Source: Artocarpus heterophyllus (taxonomy: Eukaryota > Streptophyta > Magnoliopsida > Rosales > Moraceae). Taken from it: a DNA stretch of 64,000 nucleotides. This document shows positions 36,301-48,344 of the stretch, piece by piece; within the stretch, counting starts at the first letter, position 1, and each line of letters starts with the position of its first letter. Location of the stretch: assembly GCA_025403435.1 (NCBI GenBank), contig JAJQZP010000465.1, positions 23,997 through 87,996 of the forward strand, read 5' to 3'. A program made the position numbers and the translations under genes. The notes below the pieces were generated by a model, which worked only from the letters and a program-made list of their open reading frames with translations, was not told where the DNA came from and did not search any database.

Positions 36301-38700
36301 TGAAACTTGGAAGAACACTACACAACATACATATGAACATCATACTAAAATATCTCAGAGCAAAATAAGATTCCTAGACAAAATTATGGCTATCGGAGTA
36401 AGGAGGAAAAATACATTTCAGAAACATAAAAAAAAAGTTCTTACCTTGAACAAATTTCTTCACAAACTCCTTCGAATTCAACTAAAGAAATTTTAATATT
36501 TCTTACAAATGATTACAGAGAAATTTGAGAGGAAAATAAAAAGAAGACGTGAAGAGAAGAGAATGAGTGAGAGAAACTGTAAGAGAGAGAGAGAGTAATA
36601 GAGAGATAGAAAAATAACGTAAATGAGGATAACGTAAAAAAATTTTCAATACCCAAAATTATGTCAAGAATTTTTTGACTAATCTTGGACTAATTTGTGT
36701 GGAGAATGGAGAGAAGGAGGGAAAGTCAAATCGTCATCTCATCTTACCATATTTCAACATTTCAAAAAGGGAAACCATATCAATTACATTCAATCAATCA
36801 AAAGTCAAATGTTTTTATTTCCTTAAATGAGGAAATTAATCCATAAATATGTCAATTAATGACATTAAACCATCCAATCATCGCAATCATCTCAATCACA
36901 AATTTGGAGAGATTTCTACTGACTGCTTGTCAGCTGTCATCAGCCTACCAATTCCATGAGGTTCAGCCTGCCGATTATTATCATCGGCCTGTCAATCCCT
37001 GAAAGGCTATTTGGCCTGCCAAACTTGAAAGTCCAGCCTGCCGAACTATCCTTAAAATATAATACATTATAGCATTCAAGTCATCATTGCATCATAAATA
37101 AACATACATTGTAATTAACATGAACACTTGAGCACATCAATTCCACGCGATGGTCACCTGTCATAAAACTTAAAATAAATGGTTTGCGACAATAATATCA
37201 TAAATAAATATGGATAACACTTAACGTCGTTACTATCATTACATAATTTCGTTACATGAAATAGGCGGGTGTTACAAGCTTCACCCACAGTTGTTGCTTC
37301 AATTATTGTAACATGCAATTCAACTGTTCTAACTCTAGGGGTAATGGCGTTGACATGCACATTTTTGTCTCCTAAGAGTCTTCCATAAACTGTATTAGTT
37401 GGAAGACTCTCCATGCACGCCTTCCCAAGCACAACAACTGTACACTCACTATTAATTCTATTGTCAACAAAGAGCCCGCGTTCTTGATATTGTTCAGACT
37501 CTTAATGATGAGGTGATAATTGGGCTTCTAGAGCTTGTGGAGCTTCTGCTACATTGTCGAGAGTATTATTCCTAGCCTTGAAGCTGTTGCATTATGAAAT
37601 GGTTTCATCTGTCAGTTTGGCACCTCTTTGGGAAATAAATTCAATCATAAGACCTCGTAATTCTATAATTTGTCGCTGCATCTTCAACATTTAGGAATTA
37701 AATTTTGAAGTTGGTGGAAGGTCTAAGTATTGAGACTGCTTGACATACTTGGATTGACAACAAACATGTTCAGAATGTTTTAGTTTTGCTAGTGCCCTTG
37801 TTAGTATGTCTTCGTTACCAATGCACTCAAAGGTCCTTTGACTTTGTTGCATCATCTACTAATCCTGTAAAACAACAACAAACCAAGTTCTTTATATGCT
37901 TCAAAATTTAAAAATTACAAATTAAGAATTTGAGTCCTATAAACTTACAATCAAGTTCCCAATTTTTACACATTTTGGATTTTTAAATTGTCCATCAAGA
38001 CCTTGACATGATTTCAACCACAACTCCTCCCGCGATGGAAGCATACCCATTTCAGCTAATTGTATTTTGTTATGTTAGTAACATATTAATGATAGAATAA
38101 TTTATATATATAATACGAGTAAGATAATAACGTACCAATGATTGCTCAAGCATTCTATATCCGTCTCGGGCCAACCATAGAAACGCATTCATTTTGTGCT
38201 CTTATTTTTCTTGCATGTGCCGATAGAAGTTCGAATTCGAAGGAATGCCGATACTTAACAAAAGCTTCCCAATCATCCTTGGATATAGAGGGGCAGTAGT
38301 GTACTACCGTAGGAGGCTGTTTAAATACATTTTCATCATCATCTGGAATAGAAAGGTTGGGCTTTACAAAAGTGACATAGAGGTCAAATCTAAATCCCTT
38401 TGCTAATTTGCCACAAATCTTCAAAGCTTTTTTCCTATACCATCCCTAAACTGTGAAAGTATAAATCTCTCTAAACAACAGGTCTTACTTGGTCCAAATC
38501 TTTAGTTCTCCAATCTTGAATCCAAATTGGAACATGCTCTTGACTAAGGACTCCAATCCAACTGCTTAATTTAGTTGCAGGTGTATCTTTTGGTTGGCCT
38601 TTTGTATCTTTGGGGCTTGCTAACTTGTTTTCCCTTGCTACTTTGAGAGGAAGATGACGTGCACTCTTCATATTCTTCATTATAGTGGTCATTATTGCTC
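33380..38700 (-). pseudogene. CACTA A second gene (TNP1/En/Spm type), split by a solo LTR
   Basis: Minus-strand pieces include LSSWIGVLSQEHVPIWIQDW (38471-38692), a following WEAFVKYRHSFEFELL segment (38155-38424), a piece with MESLPTNTVYGRLLGD and TTVGEA (37154-37432), and, after the LTR, WTKKLLEAVATM and a Lys/Gln-rich segment (33850-34110). A last part at 33400-33500 is similar to CACTA B 44280-44420. The paralogue in CACTA B (44258-46912) has the same order, which supports one ancestral gene. The role by analogy is the accessory DNA-binding protein of CACTA transposition. Stops, frameshifts and the insertion make it a pseudogene. Confidence 0.7.
34147..37276 (-). mobile_element. solo gypsy LTR inside CACTA A
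   Basis: Begins TGTAATGCCCCG and ends GGGTGTTACA, with TG...CA termini and inverted TGTAA/TTACA. Flanking 5-mers ggctt (34142-34146) and agctt (37277-37281) match at 4 of 5. There is no coding sequence in 3,130 bp; the inner part carries long AT-rich stretches and two blocks of ggccg/cggcc-type motifs (34490-34645 and about 36945-37045). One LTR with a TSD on both sides indicates LTR-LTR recombination of a former full element. It interrupts the CACTA frame right after TTVGEA. Confidence 0.82.
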
Positions 38701-40079
38701 TCTTGTCACATTTTTCGCTAATCTAAACTAAAACCTCCTAGAAAGGCAAACATATAAATTGGCATAAACCAAGCAACCAATTAATAGATTTAATTTGAAA
38801 ACAAAAAATAAACTATAATTGCTAGTGATGGTGAATAAAGCAAAGTATGAAAGTACCCAATGTTCTTAAAAGCCCCACTGTTCTTAAAAACTCAAATACC
38901 AAAATCAGACAAATATAAGAAGAGAAGTTGCATTGGTCTCCAAACTTGGCATATTCAAAATAAATATGAACTACAATTTTGCTAATTAATACATACAAAG
39001 GGAGACAAAAATGAGATATAAACATTATGTAAAAAAGACAAGAACCACCATAATAATAATAATATCGTACAACCAAGAACTAAAATCAAAGGAAGAAAAT
39101 TATATTTTTTATTTTTGTATAAAGTACTCAGAAAGTGATGCTACCATTTAGAACTACGAAACAAATATTAATAGACAAACTCTTAAAAGAGAATTGTTAA
39201 AATCAACTGTTTTTTCAGGTCCCTAGAGGTATAAGCATCATTAAGTTTTTGTCCTTAAAAGACTTCTATAAGAAGTGAAGACAAATGAATAATTGGATAA
39301 AGTAACGAATAAATACAACATATAATTATGTGAACAGAAAGCTCCTACAAACAAAGAACAAATAAGAAAGGAAGTTTTTATTAGCATTTACTGTAGAAAC
39401 AGAAGTTTTTTTTTTTTTAATTACAATGTGGAGAAGTTAATCTTGACTTATTTGCATTACTAATGTTTGAGAATCTAGCAACAACAAAGAAAAATGAGTA
39501 AATTAGATAATAGAAACAAGTCAAATAAAATACATTCTAGTGCTCAATAGTTTAAATTATTAAACCCAAAAACAACAATAAAAAAATAGTAGTTTAGATT
39601 CAACATAAAAAAAGAAAAAAAAAAAAGCCAGCAAGCTTATTTACATCCATCTCTTTAACATCATAAACTCATAAGTTGTAAAGAACTATTTTTCATCCAA
39701 CCAATTACATCCTCATCGTACCACTAATGGCTCATAACAAAAGAAAACAAAAGAAAATGGGATTTGCAGAACGAAGGCGACGAGAGAAAAGGCAGATGGC
39801 GATGGCAGGTTGCCAGATTTAAGGGACAAAAAGAGGCAAGAGAGAGAGAGAGAAAGGTAGATGGAGACGGCGTGGGTTTAAGTTGACGGCGGTAGCAGTG
39901 ATGGTGTAGCACGGGGTTGGGTCGAGGGCGGTGGTAGCAATGGTGTCAAAGAGGTTTAGAGTGTGAGAGAGAGGATTAGAGTCTGGGGCCAAGAGAGAGA
40001 TGTGAACTCGAAATATAAGCCTTAGGTTGAGGGCATGGTTTAGAGCGGGGGGATAAAACTACACCATTTAGCCCCCGCA
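38700..40079 (-). other. CACTA A non-coding part with GC-rich leader
   Basis: AT-rich to about 39720, then a GC-rich purine-biased stretch (39770-40030: gagagagaga, ggcggtagcag, gggtcgagggcggtgg). The equivalent place in CACTA B (47700-48060) has the same composition, so it is probably the promoter and leader of the second gene. Confidence 0.45.
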
Positions 40080-40330
40080 TTAATGATATTTTTTCTAAAA
40101 AACCATTGTGTAATAATAAGTTACCACAATAGTTTTTAGAAAAAACCGTTGTAGAATGTTAAAGATTTCACGATGATTTTTATAAAAACTGTCATGTAAA
40201 GTTTGAATTGACGATGGTTTTGTATAAAAACTGCCGTGAAAAATTGGTCAAAAGCACCAATTTGTCAGAACTTTTATCGTTTGCCTAGGGTGGCCATCCT
40301 ATCTATTATGCATCCAACGGCCCAAAGTAT
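40080..40330. repeat. terminal-like repeat block in the middle of CACTA A
   Basis: The same acgatggttt / aaaactgtc(g/a)tg inverted words as the element ends recur here, followed by ggtggccatcctatctattatgc, which resembles the sequence inside the left ends of CACTA A and B. This suggests an embedded end of a second element or a fusion of two elements. Confidence 0.6.
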
Positions 40331-40380
40331 TTATTTTTTGTTGTTGTTATCACTCAAATAACTATATATAGATATATCCT

Positions 40381-43020
40381 TTAGCATAAAAAAGAAAAAA
40401 AATGAAATAAAAAAGCTACATTGAAATCTTGTGATGCCATAATGAAGGGATTATTTTTGTACCACAATCTTCTAAAGGCAACCATCGTGACGCCATCATT
40501 ATTGGTCTTAACATAGTTATTGTCGGCCCACTTGCACTTAAAAAGTGCTATAGGCAATCTCCCATAATCAACAAAACCTAAATAGTTCATGGTCCCATAT
40601 ATAGGATTCTTATCCTTAGTGGAGGAAATACGTATAGCCTCGACACAGAGAGTTACACCGCTATTTTGGACAAGATGCTTCTCATGTCTTTCACGAGTGA
40701 AGAAAGTAACAATTAATGGAAAATGATGTATACTTGTAATTACCGATGATGGTCTTCTAGCTAGGTTCTTTAAGTCTTATGACATGCTTCTATCTTGTGA
40801 TGTGGAGCACTTGGCATAGATATGTGCTCTAATCCACTCTCAAAAGGTCTGATTGTGTTCATCTTGTAACCACTTCTCATTTTTTGCTCTTTTCAGGGTC
40901 GCCTTTTTTTATTTCTTCGTGTGCTCCTCAATGAAATGCTCCACTTTATTAGCATTGTGCAAGACATAAAGACAAGCTTGACTCCACTCCTCTAGATTTA
41001 CCGAGGAAAGGTTGCCAATAAATCGTCCTCTAGCCTCAATGTCTACTGTCTTTGGCACCCTAATTGCTTATGCATTGGAAAGTGCTCAGAGCAAAATTCA
41101 ACCGATTCCTTAGCTATGTAACTTTCTATGATACATTCCTGTAGCCTATTTTGGTTCTTCACATAGCCTTCAAAATCTTCATATACCTTTCAAATGGGTA
41201 AATCCATCTCAAATATACTAGTATGCATAACTTAACTTTACGTACTAAGCGCACCATTAGATGAATCATTATGTCAAAAATACCAGTGGAAAATATTTCT
41301 TAACCATGCACAAGGTTTAGACTAATTATGATTATAGTGAATCTAGCATAAGTGGATCAATTACCTTGGAGCATATTGAATTAAAGAACGAGCACAACTT
41401 GGTAATTACAAATCTCACATCCTTTGTTAGAAGTCTTCGCAACGCAAGTGGTAGTAATTTTGCATCAACACAGGATAATCATGTGTTTTCATACCAATAA
41501 GTTTCAAATCCTTCACCGACAACAACTTTTTAAAGTTTGAAGAATAGCCGTCTGGCACTCTCAATAAAGCAAGCCATTCACAAAGCTTTCTTTTTTTCCC
41601 TCTTGATAATGTGTGCTTCACTAGAACTAAATAAGCGTGGTTCTCTTTTCTCGGGAAACAAATTAGGCCTAATCTCTATTTCAAAGATATCAAACCGTGC
41701 TTTTTCACCATCCTGAGTCTTGCCTGGACTATTAAGCAATGTGCCGACGTTTAATTAACAAACGTTTTTCTTAATATGCATAACATCCACGCAATGAAGA
41801 ACAAAAAGTGCCTTCCAATACAGAAGTTCAAAAAAGATTGATCTCTTTTTCCATGGTGTATCTATTTATGGCTTGTTCTTACCTTGCTTTCTTTTTCTGA
41901 GTACCACTTTCACATCTTTTACCATTTCAAATATTTGTTCACCTATCAAAGGCCGAGGAGGGTTGCTTTCTTCGATGTTGCCATCAAAGGCTTTCTTTTA
42001 TTTGCAGTAACAATGATCCCTTGGCAACCATCCTCTATGACCAAGAAAGATGCTTTTCTTACCATTATTCAACCACTTATGAGATGTTTCCTTCATACAA
42101 ATAGGACAACCAATAAAATTCTTCACTAAATAACTAGATAAATTGCCATATGCGGGGAAGTCATTAATTGTCCATATCAATATTGCATAGAGTGTGAACA
42201 TTTCTTCTTGGTCAGCATCCCTAACTTCAATTCCATGTTCTCACATGTTCTTTAGGTCATCGACTAATTGTGCCAAGTACACATCAATGTCATTCCCTGG
42301 TTGGTGAGGACCCAAAATCAATAAAGACAACTTTAAGAACTTTTGCTTCATGCACATTTTTGGAGAGGGATTGTCGTTGACAAGTATTACTGACCAAGTG
42401 CTATGCCTACTAATCATGTTATCATGTGGGTTCATTCATCCATCGAAAAAGCAAAATGTAAATTTCTTGGATCCATACTAAACTCGGGATGATCAGCTTC
42501 AAAAGTCTTCCATTGTGATGAATCCGTTGGATATCTAAGCATATCATAGTCGACCTATTTGTCATGATGCCATGTGAAATTCTTGGCATGTTCTACATTT
42601 CTGAATAAACGCCTCTAACGTGGTACTGGTGAATATACCACAACACCTTCATTGGTGCTCCATTCTTACCATCTTTTGATTTCTTTCCTTTCTTCGACCT
42701 TGACTCTTTACAAACTCAATAATAATTTTCGTCCTTATGGTCATTTCTATAAAGAACATAATCATTTTCACAAGCATGAATTTTCTCATACTCCATTCTC
42801 AAAGTGCTCAAAGTCTTCTTAGTCTCATACATACTAGTTTGTAATTTATTATCCTCTGCTAGAAACCTTCTTAGAAATTCCAAAAGATTTGTGAGACTAA
42901 TATTTGACCATCTACCTGATGCTTTCAAATTCCATAATCCAACTAAGGTGGACAATTTGGTGAAATTGGTACATGTTTTTTACGGGTGTCTTGGCATCAT
43001 TCATCATTGTCTCAAATAAT
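40381..43020 (-). pseudogene. TNP2-type transposase pseudogene of CACTA A
   Basis: Minus-strand pieces in the order of a TNP2 protein: WSNISLTNLLEFLRRFL and HACENDYVLYRND (42716-42955), a segment with WSVILVNDNPSPKMCMK and LLILGPHQPGNDIDVYLAQL (42241-42435), LIWTINDFPAYGNLSSYL and IGHRGW-like GHRGWLP (41998-42201), LKLIGMKTHDYPVLMQN (41427-41621), and a DUF4216 piece with IALFKCKWADN and NPFIMASQD (40381-40590). Intervening parts are present but full of stops and frameshifts. It cannot encode an active transposase. Confidence 0.85.
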
Positions 43021-43059
43021 TCCAGACGGTGACAAAAGTGTTCTTCCAAATCATTGACC

Positions 43060-43239
43060 ACGTCAACCATATTGTCGTGATCATCCAAATTTTGTAAAAG
43101 CCATCGTGAAAGACCTCCCCCTTACCATGACGGTTTTCGCCTTCTCGGGTGAACTCCCTGCATTTTTTCTCCCTTACTACGATGGTTTTTTTAAAAAAGT
43201 CATTAAATGAGCGTATATATTCTCAAATTTCTTGTAATG
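43060..43239. repeat. CACTA A right subterminal repeats and end
   Basis: Inverted words ccatcgtgaaag, ccatgacggtttt and ctacgatggtttttt lead to the terminal tttcttgtaatg ending at 43239. Confidence 0.75.
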
Positions 43240-43292
43240 CCTATACTAAAACTTGACCCTATGCACTTGCGGGTTTAGGCAAAGCTTTAATA
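43240..43292 (+). repeat. 3' LTR of the Athila-like element, last part
   Basis: cctatactaaaacttgacc and the following bases align with the last 60 bases of the 5' LTR (cctatactgaaacttgacc, ending 30132). This identifies the far side of the CACTA A insertion. Confidence 0.85.
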
Positions 43293-44257
43293 GTAGAAAC
43301 ATGTTTTGACTTGAATAATTTCTAAGTTATATTAACGACTATATTATAGCCGATTTGGCTAGTTTGGATTAATGCAAGTTCATTCCACCTTCAAAAGGAG
43401 AAAATAGAAAGAAAAAAAAAAACCTGACAATAACAGTATACACTAGTAGAAATTGTATATGACACGATGATTTAAAATCATCGTGTAATCGTCCATCGTA
43501 AAACACAATGATGCTTACACGATGGTTGTTTATTGTTGTATAAGTTAGGGTCAAGTCCATGTTAGCTTACATGATGGTTTTCCTTGAAAATTGTCGTGTA
43601 AAATTTTCGCTTACACGAAAGTTTTTCATGAAAGCTGTTGTGTGAGATTAATGTTGTACGATAGTTTTTTCATGAAAATTGTCATTGAAAATTAATCAAA
43701 ATAAAGAAAAAATAAACTGAATTTTTTATTTCCCACGGGATGGCTAGTTAAGTTTCTCATCCATTAATCCAAGGCCCTGATTACAAAATCATATATTTAC
43801 ATTTAACCTAATAATTTCTAAAAAGTTATAGACACAAACTTTACAACACATATTCAAATACACAAAAATTTCCACTACCACCTAAAGCTACATAAACCTA
43901 TTTACAAAGTTTACCCACTCAGCTCTAACTTAAAATAAATCATCACGAGTATAAAATTCCTTACGTGAAAGCTTGGCCATACCATTATGAAGGAAAAGTA
44001 TACCATGCATGTAATGCAAAATAAAATAACCACATTCAATGTTTCCAGATTGCATTTGACACTTCCAGATTCTAAAAGCCGTTTTACCTCCTTCTTGCAT
44101 TGTTACACTAGATCTTGTTGCAATCTTCCAATCATTGAGGGCTCTAAAGATTTGTCAAAGTAAAGAAGTATTAAACACAATAATGTAATATATATAATAA
44201 AGTTTGATATATATATATATATACATATCAAACTTTATTGTACAACAATAATGGCAC

Positions 44258-46912
44258 TTACATCCTAACAACAAAAATCACACTTACATCCAAATCCTGG
44301 CGTGGTTTCCTTGCAAGGGGATCAAACCAAAGAAGTAAGTCCTCCCATGGTTCAATAAATGCGACATCCAATGTAACACAACATTGAATGGCATGAAGAA
44401 TGCTTTCCTTTTCGGTGCTTGTTGTAAAAAGGCAAAAAGAGTCTGATGCGCTCTTTAACATCATCATCTCCTCTACCCTTTGCAACACTTGAGATAGCTG
44501 CTGTAGATATGAAACTGAATCAATTACTTATGTTTCTACATTCATATTCTCTGACCAAAAGACTACAATAAAGTCAATACACAAACTTATTTTCAATAAA
44601 ATTATAAGGCTAGTTGATTCAAAAGAGTAAGAAATAAAAATAGATCTATTATTTGAGGTATACCATTATAAAACTAATTGTAATTTTCTCAAAGTTAAAC
44701 ATATAATAAATGTCCTTATACGTCGCATAGATGGACATGTCATTGCCATTTGTTGATCTCGATATCAAGCACTGAATTGTTGCTCCAGCCTACAAGATAG
44801 CTTGTGCTACAAAGCTAATGACTTAAATTATTCTTTAATTAAAATGAAGTGACATGTAGGCAATGGCACATTTGCAATGGGTTGAAAATGTTCAATGGAC
44901 TGTTTTTGTACGGGAGGTTATGACTCTTTGGATTTTGTAACACCTTTTGTTTTTTGAACTTTTCTTTTCCTTAACCTCTTCGGGTATGTGGCTAGGCACT
45001 CGACTCATCTTTAGCATTTCAACAACTTCAATCAATCTTTTCAGCCATAAAACAAGGCTTTCGGTGGCTTTAGCTACAGTTTCTGCCTCAATTGTCGAAA
45101 AAGGCAATCATGCTACTTTGTTTTTAGGGTAGGAGTGCTAATGTGCATGTTTTCATAGCCTAACATTCTTCCATAGACTATATCAATTTGAAGGCTCTAC
45201 ACCCATATCTTTCTAATCGTAGCAAGCAAAAAACCACTATTAGTTGGATCATCAAGAAAGAGTCTACATTCTTTATGCTCTTCGAGCTCCCCTACACCTT
45301 TTTTTTTTTAACTTTCCTTTTCCTTAACCTCTTCGGGTATGTGGCTAGGAACTCAACTCATCTTTGGCATTTCAAAAACTTCAATCAACCTTTTTAGCCA
45401 TACAACAAGGCTTCTGGTGGCTTCAGCTACAGTTTCTGCCTTGATTGTCGAAAAAGGCAGTCATGCTACTTTGTTTTAGGGTAGTAATGCTAATGAGCAT
45501 GTTTTCATAGCCTAACATTCTTCCATGGACTATATTAGTTGGAAGGCTCTCCACCCATATCTTTCTAACTATAGCAAGCAAAAAACCACTATTAGTTGGA
45601 TCATCAAGAAAGAGTCTACATTCTTTATGCTCTTTGGGCTCTCCATCTTGAGGTAGCACTGGAGCTTCGTGAGCGGTGCAACTAGCCTTAAATCTACTGC
45701 ATTGTTTAACACTCGCATCTGTTGGTCTAATATTGTCCATGAGGCCTTACAATTCTTAAAGTCCCTATTTAAGACCCACTACTTTGGCTCCTAGTTTCGA
45801 AGTTAGCTAGATGTTGAAGTATTGAGACTGCTTGATACCTTGATTGACCGTGAACACATTCTGAATGTTCTAGTTTCCTAATGCCTTTGTCAACATGTCA
45901 TTGGTATCAATGGATACGAAGGTAAATTGAGTTTGCTGCTCCCTATACTCATCCTATAGATTAAATAATAACAAATCAAATTGTTCTTAATTAATATTTT
46001 TCAAGAGTTATAAAAGTACAATTCAAGGATTTGAGCTTAATAAACTTACTATCAACTACCCAATTTTTTCACACAATGGGTCTTTGAATTTGCCATCAGG
46101 ACCTTGACAGAATTTTATCCACAGATCCTTTCTTATCGCTCGTTCACTGGACTCTACAAGCTGCGTTAATTTTACTAGGTCAGTAAAAAATATATTAATA
46201 ATGATTTGTATGTGTAATAGGAGTAGGATATTAAATTACCAATCTTTGCTCAAGTTTTCTATATCTGTTGCGGCCCACTTGTGAGCCATATTCATTTTGT
46301 TTTCTTTTTTTGTATGGTCTAATTTTTGCTTGAATTTTTCAGAACAACGATAGTTCACAAATTTACCCCATCACTGTGAGATATATTGGGGCAGTATTGT
46401 AGTATCGTAGAAGGCCGCTCAAGTACATATAGATCCAAATCTAGAACGTTATAGTAGGGCTCTAAAAAAGTGACATGGAGGTCGGACCTAAACTCCTTTG
46501 CTAGTTTTCTACAAATACTCAAAAAAAAAATTTACCATTGCTCAACAGTGAAAGCTATATAGATCTCAAATAATATATTTTTTGGTCCCAAGTCCTTAGT
46601 TCTCAAATCTTGTAGCCATATTGGAACATGCTCCCAACTAAGAACTTTGACCCAATGATGCAATTCATCTCCAGCATCACCCTTCGATTGGCCTTTTTCA
46701 TCAAATGTAACTTTTATTCTTTGTCCCTTTGACCCTATCCTATGGACTATTTTCATCACAGTGGCTCTACACTCATGATCAACTTTAAGATCCAACTCGG
46801 TTTTTCTTTGTGCCCCATGAACTTCTTTTCCTTTTCCATGATAGGAGGAAGATGCATAATAGTCTTGAACGTTCTCGTCATCAACGTACACCCTATCGCT
46901 ATCTCTGGACAT
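44258..46912 (-). pseudogene. CACTA B second gene (TNP1/En/Spm type)
   Basis: Minus-strand pieces from the 5' side: 46532-46912 (starts MSRDSDRVYVDDENV, contains VKVLSWEHVPIWLQDL); a following region with stops (45980-46500); 45423-45740 (ECRLFLDDPTNSGFLLA, VESLPTNIVHGRMLGYENM); a duplicated segment; 44892-45107 (ESLVLWLKRLIEVVEML and a basic region); and 44258-44488 (VAFIEPWEDLLLWFDPLARK). The last part recalls the C-terminal region of longer plant CACTA proteins, some of which carry a Ulp1-like domain; this is uncertain. Frames are broken by stops and by the internal duplication. Confidence 0.7.
44941..45650. repeat. 352-bp tandem duplication within the CACTA B gene
   Basis: Units at about 44941-45293 and 45296-45650 share long identical runs (ttaacctcttcgggtatgtgg at 44971 and 45323; ggatcatcaagaaagagtct near the ends of both). 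The duplication lies inside coding sequence and repeats about 117 codons. Confidence 0.9.
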
Positions 46913-47599
46913 TTTTACCTAATTTTAACCAAATCCTCACCCAAAACAATCACAAACACAAAATCAATATCACCACAACAATCACATAAAGTTAAAACAC
47001 AAACAAACAAATTAATAGAATTAATCAACTAAACACATAAACAAATCAAAGACTTAAGTAACAAAAACCAAAACCAAAACTAAGAAACACTAAAATAACA
47101 AAATCCTAAAACTAACAAAACTAACTTACAATACTAATTGAAACTAATTACTAAAACCAATATGCCTAACTAATAAAAACATATTAACAAAAAGAAAACA
47201 AAAATAAATAACATGACTAACATTAAAACTACTAAATAAATTAACAAAACTAATAACCAAACTAAATAACTTAAATTAATTTTAAAACTAAAAATAAAAT
47301 CCTAAAAATTTAAATGAAAACTAATTCACACACACTCTAAATCTAAAAAACACTAAAATAACAAAATCCAAACTAGCAAAACTAACTTACAATAGTAAAT
47401 TAAACAAATTAATGAATAAAACTAAATAATGAAATCAAAACTAATTCACACAAACCCTAAATAATGGCTAGTGAGTTTTGAGTAAACAAAAGACACAATA
47501 ATATTGCTATGATAGAGATGGAGGAATTTTATCAAATATATGGTGGACATTGCAAGAAAAAGTCTCAAAAAATATACAAATTGATAAGTAAATCATCTA

Positions 47600-48060
47600 A
47601 AATGAAATTCAAACAAATTTCAATATAATCCAACAATTTTCACAATAATTTTTAACAAATTTCACAACAATCTTCAACAAATTTATTAATCTTTTAACAA
47701 GGATAGAGAGAGATGAGACCTTAAGATTGGGAAGAGATAACGATGATGACGGCTTGGAGCGGCAGTGAAGCAGGCATACACGGCGGTGGCATTGCAGAGT
47801 GCATGAAGAGATAGCTGGAATGACGGCGATGAGGTGGAGTGCTTCGCAGAGATGGTGAGAAAGGTGGGTTTGAGAGGGAGAGAGAGACAAAGGGAGTTTA
47901 AGAGAGGGAGCAGTGGGGTCGGGGCTTTGGGGGTCGAGACAGCAAGGTGGCGGGGTCGACGGTAGCTGTGGGGTTTGGATTTTGGGGGTCGAGGCAAAGA
48001 AGGTGCATGTTAGAGAGAAAGGGCTGGGTTAGAGAAAGAAGGTAGGGTATTCAAATGAGT
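47600..48060 (-). other. GC-rich leader/promoter region of CACTA B
   Basis: Purine-rich on the plus strand with gagagaga and ggcggtgg words, unlike the AT-rich surroundings. Overlapping minus-strand frames of 93 and 103 codons exist, but no family is recognised. It is comparable with 39720-40060 in CACTA A. Confidence 0.4.
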
Positions 48061-48109
48061 GAGGGTGTGGGCTTATTTAGACTTAAAGAGGCTTACACGA
48101 TGGTTTTTT

Positions 48110-48344
48110 GAAAAAAAAAAATCATTATTATATTACTGTTATTTAACAATATTAATATTGTATAATTTATATTCATACAATTACATACTTCTATTATTAT
48201 TGTTAATTTTATTATTATTATCCTTGTTATCAAATAATTATTTTATCTTAATGTAAATTAATTACTATTTATATTTTGATGAATATCATAATAATAATAA
48301 TAATGTTAGTTATTATTATTATTATTATTATCCTCGTTTGCACT
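48110..48344. repeat. ATT-rich microsatellite region
   Basis: Two imperfect trinucleotide tracts, (ATT)n around 48195-48225 and ATA/ATT runs at about 48288-48332, separate the CACTA end from Helitron sequence. No gene. Confidence 0.7.

Larger units (their letters stand above)
32474..43239 (-). mobile_element. decayed CACTA element (A) inserted in the Athila-like 3' LTR
   Basis: The left end TACTACTACAAACATAG and the reverse-complemented right end CATTACAAGAAATTTG are CACTA-type termini with one base changed at each outer end. Flanking triplets gct (32471-32473) and cct (43240-43242) fit a 3-bp TSD with one mismatch. The split LTR rejoins exactly across it by comparison with the 5' LTR. The interior holds a TNP2 pseudogene (right) and a second-gene pseudogene (left), both minus strand, plus a solo LTR. 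Numerous stops indicate an old insertion. Confidence 0.82.
29730..43292 (+). mobile_element. Athila-like non-autonomous LTR retrotransposon, 5' truncated, 3' LTR interrupted
   Basis: Two copies of the same LTR sequence (29730-30132; 31583-32473 plus 43240-43292) flank about 1.45 kb. Just inside the left copy is a tRNA-Asp type primer site, and just before the right copy is a polypurine tract (gtgtgggggaggga), both characteristic of the Athila/Tat lineage. The interior has only degenerate gag-like sequence. The 5' LTR lacks its first half, and a CACTA element sits in the 3' LTR, so the span includes 10.8 kb of foreign DNA. Confidence 0.8.
43441..48110 (-). mobile_element. decayed, TNP2-less CACTA element (B), same family as A
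   Basis: The left end is CACTAGTAGAAATTG at 43441 followed by acgatgattttaaa-atcatcgtg type inverted repeats to about 43690. On the minus strand it has one second-gene pseudogene and a GC-rich leader (47700-48060). Near 48090-48110 subterminal sequence (cttacacgatggttttttg) reappears, but no clear terminal CACTA is found, so the right end is approximate or lost. There is no TNP2 region, so it is non-autonomous by structure. Confidence 0.72.
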
